16,206 bases of DNA, taken from NCBI GenBank assembly GCA_015658965.1, contig DQNX01000090.1:1-16206 (forward strand), given 5' to 3'. Positions 1-5,340 of this stretch are shown one piece after another (position 1 is the stretch's first letter; every line of letters starts with the position of its first letter). Position numbers and translations under genes: made by a program. Under the pieces are notes generated by a model, which was given only the letters and a program-made list of their open reading frames with translations, was not told where the DNA came from and did no database searches. This DNA is from Gammaproteobacteria bacterium (GTDB taxonomy: Bacteria; Pseudomonadota; Gammaproteobacteria; PS1; Pseudothioglobaceae).

Positions 1-346
1 CATCGCAAAACTCTAACAGTGCATCAAACTTTGCTTTGAATAATGCATCAGCATGAGATTTTTCATGTTGCTCAAATGACCGCCAAAAAGTCGCAATCAC
101 AATCTCTCCGCGCTCTTGCCTGGCTTTTTCTACATTTTCAAACGAACCTTCTGCTGAAATAAAACCAGAATTTTCGTATACTCGGCCAGCAATAAAACCA
201 CCGTTATCATTGCCGTAGTTGTTTTTTACTACATTGCACATCTCGCCCAATGTAAGTTCAACATCTTCAACAGTAACGACGTCTTTTAAGTTAACTTCGT
301 TAAATAACATAACACAACCGAATGGGATCTCTATTGGATTAAACAT
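1..346 (-). CDS. Uncharacterised small protein, possibly ferredoxin-like (monooxygenase/Dabb-type fold); 3' end outside window
   Basis: An open frame runs leftward from ATG 346-344 to the window edge: 115 codons with no stop, so the C-terminus is missing. An AAGGAG Shine-Dalgarno site lies 7 nt upstream, which fixes the start. The protein begins MFNPIEIPFGCVMLFNEVNL and is soluble, with no signal peptide or membrane segment. A Gly/Asn-rich middle (residues about 43-55, NYGNDNGGFIAG) is followed by a hydrophobic strand (EIVIATFW, about 82-89) and a helix with a His/Lys cluster (FEQHEKSHADALFKAKFDALLEFC). The pattern of a strand with an aromatic residue, then a helix carrying a His, resembles the ferredoxin-like antibiotic-biosynthesis-monooxygenase/Dabb group. 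This is fold-level inference only and I cannot name a function. It is divergent from roxA with 89 bp between the starts. Confidence 0.85.
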   Translation of the reverse strand, partial: MFNPIEIPFGCVMLFNEVNLKDVVTVEDVELTLGEMCNVVKNNYGNDNGGFIAGRVYENSGFISAEGSFENVEKARQERGEIVIATFWRSFEQHEKSHADALFKAKFDALLEFCD

Positions 347-377
347 TTTTATTACTCCTTATAAATTAATAATGTTT

Positions 378-391
378 GCAGTGATCACTGC
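378..391. promoter_or_regulatory. Perfect 14-bp palindrome between divergent genes (candidate operator)
   Basis: GCAGTGATCACTGC is an exact dyad in the 89-bp gap between the minus-strand small gene and roxA. For rightward transcription a TAAAAT at 396-401 could be a -10 box. For leftward transcription TTTACA (rc of 396-401) is a near-consensus -35. Either way the palindrome falls inside the spacer, the usual place for a repressor site. It does not match the FNR, CRP or PdhR consensus. The binding factor is unknown and the promoters are only candidates. Confidence 0.4.
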
Positions 392-435
392 TCTGTAAAA
401 TTTGAAAATATGAAAAACATAATTTTTACTAACTA

Positions 436-1518
436 ATGATCCATTTTGGAGCAATATCTGTCGAAGAGTTTTTAAAAGACTATTGGCAGAAAAAACCACT
501 TTTAATCAGGCAGGCCCTGCCTGATTTTATCTCACCAATTAGCCCTGATGAATTGGCTGGCCTGTCGCTAGAAGAAGAGTTTGAATCGCGCTTGGTACAA
601 GGCAGTGTGGTTGATCAACAATGGTCATTAACCAATGGCCCGTTTACTGAAGATACTTTTTCTCAACTGCCTGAGCAAGATTGGACACTGTTGGTACAAG
701 GCGTTGATCGATTTGTTGATGAAGTGCACGATCTAATCCAACAATTTGATTTTATCCCGCATTGGCGCTTTGATGATGTGATGATCTCCTATGCCGCCAA
801 GGGGGGTAGTGTTGGGCCACATTTTGATTATTATGACGTTTTCTTACTGCAAGGCAGTGGCAGACGGCGCTGGCATATTGGCTCTAAGCATTGTCAATTG
901 GATAATTATTTAACCGATGTACCACTCAGAATCATGGACACCTTTGAGGCAGAATACGTCTGGGACGTAGTACCAGGAGATGTCTTGTATGTACCACCTA
1001 AAGTTGCGCATCATGGTGTCAGCTTAGACGACGAATGCACCACTTTATCTTTTGGTTATCGCGCCTATTCAGCGGCAGAATTATTTGAATCGATTAATCA
1101 GCAATCTGCAGATAACCATCAATATTATCAAGACCCTGTTTGGGAGAGTCAAAACACCCCCGCACTCATACCCAGCTCTGCCATTACTCAGGCGCAAACT
1201 ATATTAAAAATCAATGCCGATGATTTTGCTCGCTTTGTCACTCGATTAGACGCGCTAGATGTGCAACTAATGCAACACTTTGAAGCAGGCGAGTTTGACA
1301 AAGAGGGTTGTTATCAACTACACCCAAGTTGCAAGATTGCTTACCGCTTAGTGGGTGAAATCCCTAAGGTATTTATTAATGGAGAATGCTTTGACACGCC
1401 AGCGTTCGATGCTCAATCTGTGATTCAATTTTGCAATCAGCGCCGAGTTGATGCAACCCAATATCCAGAACTTTCAATTACCCTATTTAAGCAAAATTTA
1501 GTCATCATAATTGATTGA
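436..1518 (+). CDS. roxA: Ribosomal protein uL16 arginine hydroxylase (RoxA/YcfD-type JmjC cupin oxygenase)
   Basis: This is a 360-residue Fe(II)/2-oxoglutarate oxygenase of the YcfD/MINA/NO66 group (E. coli YcfD is 373 aa). The E. coli enzyme hydroxylates an arginine of 50S protein uL16. The N-terminal cupin carries GPHFDYYDVF, giving metal ligands His129 and Asp131. The third ligand is His193 in VAHHGVS. GSGRRRWHIG (141-149) aligns with the YcfD stretch that binds 2-oxoglutarate, and LSFGYRA (204-210) closes the barrel. The C-terminal ~140 residues match the dimerisation and winged-helix part. An in-frame stop at 430-432 makes ATG 436 the first possible start, although no Shine-Dalgarno site is visible before it. 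Its neighbours do not form an operon with it: the upstream gene is divergent and pnp has its own long leader. Assignment to RoxA rather than another JmjC cupin is strong; the exact substrate is inferred. Confidence 0.93.
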   Translation: MIHFGAISVEEFLKDYWQKKPLLIRQALPDFISPISPDELAGLSLEEEFESRLVQGSVVDQQWSLTNGPFTEDTFSQLPEQDWTLLVQGVDRFVDEVHDLIQQFDFIPHWRFDDVMISYAAKGGSVGPHFDYYDVFLLQGSGRRRWHIGSKHCQLDNYLTDVPLRIMDTFEAEYVWDVVPGDVLYVPPKVAHHGVSLDDECTTLSFGYRAYSAAELFESINQQSADNHQYYQDPVWESQNTPALIPSSAITQAQTILKINADDFARFVTRLDALDVQLMQHFEAGEFDKEGCYQLHPSCKIAYRLVGEIPKVFINGECFDTPAFDAQSVIQFCNQRRVDATQYPELSITLFKQNLVIIID

Positions 1519-1574
1519 TTTTAGGGATAATAACTCTCGTTTTATGGCTTAAGTTTTATCTAAAATGTATTTTG

Positions 1575-1612
1575 TAATAGTCAAAACTCACAACGTGAGG
1601 AGTTGGCTATTA
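1575..1612 (+). promoter_or_regulatory. pnp leader hairpin A
   Basis: AATAGTCAA (1576-1584) pairs with TTGGCTATT (1603-1611), with one G-U pair and an extra T-A at 1575/1612. After an internal loop (AA opposite GAG), CTCAC (1587-1591) pairs with GTGAG (1595-1599) around a 3-nt AAC loop. The long stem lies ~125 nt before the pnp start. In E. coli the pnp leader hairpin is cut by RNase III and then by PNPase itself, giving autoregulation. This hairpin is a plausible functional equivalent. That role is inferred; the pairing is directly visible. Confidence 0.6.
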
Positions 1613-1681
1613 ATTCATCAGAATATGTTTCAAATAAGGCTTATTCAATTCAAACCATACAGCACCTTTTATTAACTTGTC

Positions 1682-1716
1682 ATAGTCAAAAACCTATTTT
1701 ACGAGGAATTGCCTAT
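1682..1716 (+). promoter_or_regulatory. pnp leader hairpin B, diverged copy of hairpin A next to the ribosome site
   Basis: ATAG (1682-1685) pairs with CTAT (1713-1716), then CAA (1687-1689) with TTG (1709-1711) after one T/C mismatch, then CCT (1693-1695) with AGG (1704-1706). The arms repeat hairpin A almost word for word: ATAGTCAAAA on the left, and GAGGAATTGCCTATT against GAGGAGTTGGCTATT on the right. The hairpin ends about 10 nt before the GGAGG Shine-Dalgarno site at 1726-1730, so its folding could affect translation of pnp. It is weaker than hairpin A. Confidence 0.45.
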
Positions 1717-1736
1717 TTATTTTACGGAGGATTTTC

Positions 1737-3830
1737 ATGGAAATGAATATCGTTAAAAAAAGTTTTGCCATGGGCAAACACACCATCACTTTAGAAACTG
1801 GCCGTATTGCTAGACAAGCACACGGCGCTGTTTTGGCCAGTATGGACGACACACAAGTATTAGTGACTGTGGTTGCTTCCAAAGATACACAACCGGACCA
1901 AGACTTCTTTCCTCTATTGGTAGACTATGTTGAAAAAACATACGCTGCCGGCAAGATCCCCGGTGGTTTTTTAAAACGCGAAGCCAGAGCGACTGAAAAA
2001 GAAACCCTAACTTGTCGTTTAATTGACCGCCCTATTCGGCCTTTGTTTCCAGCTGGTTTCGTCAATGAAGTACAGGTTATCATTACAGTAATTTCAGCCA
2101 ACTCTGAAGTCGATCCAGATATGATTTCGATGTTAGGAGTATCGGCAGCTCTTTCAATCTCTGGTATTCCTTTTAATGGCCCTATTGGTGCCGCCAGAGT
2201 GGGTTATACAGATGGCCAATACACGCTCAACCCAACCTACTCTGAACTAAAAAATTCAGCTTTAGACATGGTGGTTGCCGGTACTGATGAAGCCGTATTA
2301 ATGGTTGAATCAGAAGCATCTGAATTATCTGAAGAAATTATGCTGGGCGCGGTTATGTATGCACATGAGCAATTCCAAGTAGCGATTACTAACATTGCCC
2401 AATTTGCTGCCGACGTTGGCACTAAACAGTGGGATTGGCAAGCACCTGAAACAAATGAAGCGCTATTGGACGATATCCAATCACAATTTGGTGCGCAAAT
2501 TAATGAAGCCTACCAAGTCAAAGAAAAAATGGATCGCTACGCTAAAGTTGGTGAAATTAAAATTGCAGCGATTGCGGCATTGGCTAGTGATAATGAGGGC
2601 GGTAATTCAGCTGATGAGGTTTCTAGATACTTCAAAAAAGTTGAAAAATCAACCGTTCGTGAGCGTATCTTAAACAACGAGCCACGCATTGATGGCCGTG
2701 ACAATAACACCGTACGTGAATTAAAAATTGAAGTCGGGGTGTTAGAAAATACACACGGCTCTGCATTGTTTACTCGTGGTGAAACCCAAGCATTGGTGGT
2801 AACAACGATAGGCTCTAAGCGTGAAGCGCAGTTGATTGAAAAATTAGAAGCTGCTGAGCGTCAAAACGACTATTTCTTACTGCATTATAATTTCCCACCA
2901 TACTCTGTTGGTGAGACAGGCCGTATGGGCGGCTCTGGTCGTCGTGAAATTGGCCACGGTCGTCTAGCACGCCGTGGTATTTCTGCCTGCCTTCCATCGA
3001 TTAAAGAATTTCCCTACACCGTTCGTGTGGTGTCTGAAATTACAGAATCTAACGGCTCATCATCAATGGCCAGTGTTTGTGGTTCATCATTGTCATTAAT
3101 GGATGCAGGCGTTCCAATCAAGGCGCCCATCGCCGGTATTGCGATGGGCCTTGTAAAAGAAGACGATAGATTTACCGTGTTAACTGATATCTTAGGTGAT
3201 GAAGATCACTTAGGTGATATGGACTTTAAAGTAGCCGGCACTTCACGTGGTATTAATGCGCTACAAATGGACATTAAAATTCAGGGCATTACCAAAGAGA
3301 TTATGCAGATTGCACTAAAGCAAGCAAAAGAAGCAAGGCTTAATATCTTGGGTCAAATGAACCAAGTCATTTGCGAGTCAAACACTTCAAGTAAGAACGC
3401 ACCTAAAACAACCGTTATCAAAATTAACACCGATAAAATTCGTGATTTAATTGGCAAAGGTGGTGAGACCATTAAAGGCATCATGTCAACGACAGGCGCT
3501 AATGTTGATGTTGATGACAAAGGCAATGTCAACATTTTTGCCAACGATCAAAAATCTTTCGATACCGCAGTACAAATGGTTAAAGAAATTACCACCTCAC
3601 CTGAAGTAGACAAAGTCTACGCAGGCACCGTAATGAAAATTGTTGAATTTGGTGCATTTGTTAATATCATGCCAAATCAAGATGGCTTACTGCACATTTC
3701 TGAAATCGCTCACGAGCGTGTTGAAAAAGTAGAAAACCATTTAAAAGAAGGTGATGAGATTGATGTTAAAGTGATCGGCTTAGATAGAGGTCGTATCAAG
3801 CTGTCTCGCAAAGCATTATTAGACAAGTAA
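1737..3830 (+). CDS. pnp: Polyribonucleotide nucleotidyltransferase (PNPase)
   Basis: This is a 697-residue phosphorolytic 3'-5' exoribonuclease, a core enzyme of mRNA decay that acts as a trimer and usually binds RNase E in the degradosome. The order is the standard one: a first RNase PH domain (about 10-215, with RPIRPLFPAGF at 98-108), an all-helical linker (about 240-310), a second RNase PH domain with NFPPYSVGETGRMGGSGRREIGHG (385-408) and the metal-binding acidic pair Asp487/Asp493 in ILGDEDHLGDMDF, a KH domain (about 557-617, GxxG as IGKGGE) and an S1 domain (about 625-694). The protein stops just after S1 and lacks the ~14-residue tail of the 711-residue E. coli enzyme. GGAGG lies 6 nt before ATG 1737, which favours it over ATG 1743. 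rpsO, its usual upstream partner, is absent. The two leader hairpins suggest post-transcriptional control. Confidence 0.98.
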   Translation: MEMNIVKKSFAMGKHTITLETGRIARQAHGAVLASMDDTQVLVTVVASKDTQPDQDFFPLLVDYVEKTYAAGKIPGGFLKREARATEKETLTCRLIDRPIRPLFPAGFVNEVQVIITVISANSEVDPDMISMLGVSAALSISGIPFNGPIGAARVGYTDGQYTLNPTYSELKNSALDMVVAGTDEAVLMVESEASELSEEIMLGAVMYAHEQFQVAITNIAQFAADVGTKQWDWQAPETNEALLDDIQSQFGAQINEAYQVKEKMDRYAKVGEIKIAAIAALASDNEGGNSADEVSRYFKKVEKSTVRERILNNEPRIDGRDNNTVRELKIEVGVLENTHGSALFTRGETQALVVTTIGSKREAQLIEKLEAAERQNDYFLLHYNFPPYSVGETGRMGGSGRREIGHGRLARRGISACLPSIKEFPYTVRVVSEITESNGSSSMASVCGSSLSLMDAGVPIKAPIAGIAMGLVKEDDRFTVLTDILGDEDHLGDMDFKVAGTSRGINALQMDIKIQGITKEIMQIALKQAKEARLNILGQMNQVICESNTSSKNAPKTTVIKINTDKIRDLIGKGGETIKGIMSTTGANVDVDDKGNVNIFANDQKSFDTAVQMVKEITTSPEVDKVYAGTVMKIVEFGAFVNIMPNQDGLLHISEIAHERVEKVENHLKEGDEIDVKVIGLDRGRIKLSRKALLDK

Positions 3831-3851
3831 GCAGCTGATTACTTGTCTAAT
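3818..3851 (+). repeat. Perfect 13-bp inverted repeat spanning the pnp stop codon
   Basis: ATTAGACAAGTAA (3818-3830, ending in the pnp stop TAA) is the exact reverse complement of TTACTTGTCTAAT (3839-3851), with an 8-nt loop GCAGCTGA. In mRNA this makes a 13-bp stem that buries the stop codon. It sits 1 nt before the terminator hairpin, so the transcript would end in two stacked hairpins. Likely roles are 3'-end protection or aid to termination (inference). Confidence 0.7.
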
Positions 3852-3852
3852 T

Positions 3853-3879
3853 AAAGCCTCCACTCTAAGGTGGCTTTTT
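3853..3879 (+). terminator. Intrinsic terminator after pnp
   Basis: AAAGCC (3853-3858) pairs with GGCTTT (3872-3877). One T/T mismatch follows, then CC/GG around the loop ACTCTAA, and the stem runs into TTTTT. The EamA start at 3885 is only 5 nt beyond the T-run. The AAGGTGG in the right arm (3867-3873) is the only purine-rich Shine-Dalgarno-like stretch before that gene. Confidence 0.7.
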
Positions 3880-3884
3880 GAATA

Positions 3885-4772
3885 ATGCCTATTTACCTCG
3901 TATTTTTATCCGTTGTTGCCATTTGGTCAACCACGCCGCTTGCCATCCAATGGTCAACCCTAGGCTCAAGTTTTAACTTTGGTGTGGCATCCAGAATGTT
4001 AATTGGTTTAGGCATTTGCCTACTACTGTTACTGGTCAAACAACAAAAACTAAACACCAGCAAGGTTGCCATCAATAACTATATCTATGCAGGGCTTGGT
4101 ATTTTTGTCACCATGAGTTTGGTTTATTACGCTTCCCAGAGCGTTCCTTCTGGCATTATCTCGGTCGTCTTTGGTCTTACGCCGATTATTACCGGCATAT
4201 TTTCTTTGTTGTTACTCAAAGAATCATTTTTTAAATTCCATAAAATTGCAGGCTTATTGTTAGGCTTGGCTGGGCTTATTACCATCTTTGGCCATACATT
4301 AAACCTTGCAGATGGAATGATGCTAGGGTTGTTAGCCGTTACTTTTGCCATGGTGTTTCAATCCTTTATTTCGGTCAAGCTTAAACAAATCAATGCTTCT
4401 ATTTCTGCACTAGAAACTACTACTGGTGCACTCATGGTGAGTGTGCCACTGTTTATCACAAGCTGGCTAATCACCGAAGGGGTTGTTCCAACAACTACAC
4501 TTAAAGCCGCCTTATCTATTGGTTATTTGGCAGTCTTTGGTTCGGTGATTGGCTTTATGTCGTATTACTATCTAATAAGGCACAGCAGTGTTCGTGTTGT
4601 GGGCATTGTGCCACTAATGACGCCTGTCTTTGCTTTATTGCTTGGATCAACGCTTAACCATGAAACCTTAACAATCACTCAGCTAAGCGGTATCATTTTG
4701 GTATTAATTGGCTTGGGGTATTACGAATACGGCGGGCGCAAACTGGGAGAAAAAAAATGGATAAAAAACTAA
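3885..4772 (+). CDS. EamA-family (drug/metabolite transporter superfamily) permease
   Basis: This is a 295-residue, very hydrophobic inner-membrane protein with about ten helices in two EamA repeats (roughly residues 5-136 and 145-281). It has the typical N-terminal motif WSTTPLAIQWS (14-24), the end of repeat 1 reading SGIISVVFGLTPIITGIFSLLLLKE, and the repeat 2 match GIVPLMTPVFALLLGSTLNHETLT. Family members export amino acids, nucleotides or other small metabolites; the substrate cannot be read from the sequence. The start lies just past the pnp terminator, so expression would need read-through or a promoter I cannot see. Its last 16 nt overlap slyX, which suggests co-translation. The C-terminus is Lys-rich (GGRKLGEKKWIKN), consistent with a cytoplasmic end. 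Confidence 0.9.
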   Translation: MPIYLVFLSVVAIWSTTPLAIQWSTLGSSFNFGVASRMLIGLGICLLLLLVKQQKLNTSKVAINNYIYAGLGIFVTMSLVYYASQSVPSGIISVVFGLTPIITGIFSLLLLKESFFKFHKIAGLLLGLAGLITIFGHTLNLADGMMLGLLAVTFAMVFQSFISVKLKQINASISALETTTGALMVSVPLFITSWLITEGVVPTTTLKAALSIGYLAVFGSVIGFMSYYYLIRHSSVRVVGIVPLMTPVFALLLGSTLNHETLTITQLSGIILVLIGLGYYEYGGRKLGEKKWIKN

Positions 4773-4963
4773 TTGAGCTTGAAGAAAAATTTGCCTTTCT
4801 TGATCACACAATCGAAGATCTTAACGGTGTTGTCTTTCGTCAAATGCAAAAGATTGATGAATTAGAAGCGATGATTAAGCACTTATCTTCTCAGATCGAG
4901 CAACTTAAAGGCAATTCAGAGGGTGGCATGCCAGTCGCCGACGAACGACCACCCCACTATTAA
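4757..4963 (+). CDS. slyX: SlyX family protein
   Basis: This is a 68-residue protein, close to the usual ~72, with the SlyX layout: a coiled coil of leucine heptads (residues about 4-50, e.g. LIELEEKFAFLDHTIEDLN) followed by a short Pro-rich end finishing ERPPHY, the family signature. The role of SlyX is not established in any organism. The gene overlaps the end of the EamA gene by 16 nt. GGGAG at 4745-4749, inside the EamA gene, stands 7 nt before the ATG, so the two are probably translated in tandem. Only 11 bp separate its stop from the convergent hopJ-family stop, and no terminator is visible there. Confidence 0.93.
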   Translation: MDKKLIELEEKFAFLDHTIEDLNGVVFRQMQKIDELEAMIKHLSSQIEQLKGNSEGGMPVADERPPHY

Positions 4964-4974
4964 AAAGCCTTGTG

Positions 4975-5313
4975 TTATTTCCTGTCTAACACCGGCGATT
5001 CAAACTTTAACCCTTCCCAACCATAAGTCATAAAGTTGCGAATATTGGCGTGAGAATCACTGTTTGGCGTATTCAGCACATCTTGGTAGTACTGACCAAA
5101 ACAATGCAGCGTCTCTAATTGAGAGAGCTGATGAATAGCAGCAAAACAAAATAGCTTGGCACTACCTTGATTATCATCAGCCGTATTTTCAACTTCACCA
5201 TTGGTGAAGTTAGCTGGGGTATGGTTGTAATCATCATCAATCAGTGCGATCAAGTCTTCAAAATTCATTCTTGCACCTGATCTTAGTGTTTCTAAATACT
5301 CTTCTTGCGTCAT
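4975..5313 (-). CDS. HopJ-family protein (function unknown)
   Basis: This 112-residue soluble protein matches the family named after the Pseudomonas HopJ type III effector. Its signatures are DDDYNHTPANFTNGEVEN (26-43), NQGSAKLFCFAAIHQL (48-63), TLHCFGQYYQDVL (68-80) and HANIRNFMTYGWEGLKFE (88-105). The family is common in proteobacteria that have no type III secretion, so the effector label should not be taken as function. There is no signal peptide or membrane segment. GGGGAGAG lies directly before ATG 5313, which supports the start. Only 27 nt separate it from the stop of aceE and no terminator is seen, so it is probably the last gene of an aceE transcript. Family assignment is confident; the biochemical role is unknown. 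Confidence 0.85.
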   Translation of the reverse strand: MTQEEYLETLRSGARMNFEDLIALIDDDYNHTPANFTNGEVENTADDNQGSAKLFCFAAIHQLSQLETLHCFGQYYQDVLNTPNSDSHANIRNFMTYGWEGLKFESPVLDRK

Positions 5314-5340
5314 TCTCTCCCCTTAATTTAAGAATTACCC

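Noticed and set aside
1624..1674. 16-codon upstream frame in the pnp leader (ATG 1624)
   Set aside because: The nearest GAGGAG is more than 20 nt away and inside hairpin A; nothing supports translation.
4975..5313. Type III secretion effector
   Set aside because: The name HopJ comes from one Pseudomonas protein; there is no secretion gene here and the family is widespread without such systems.
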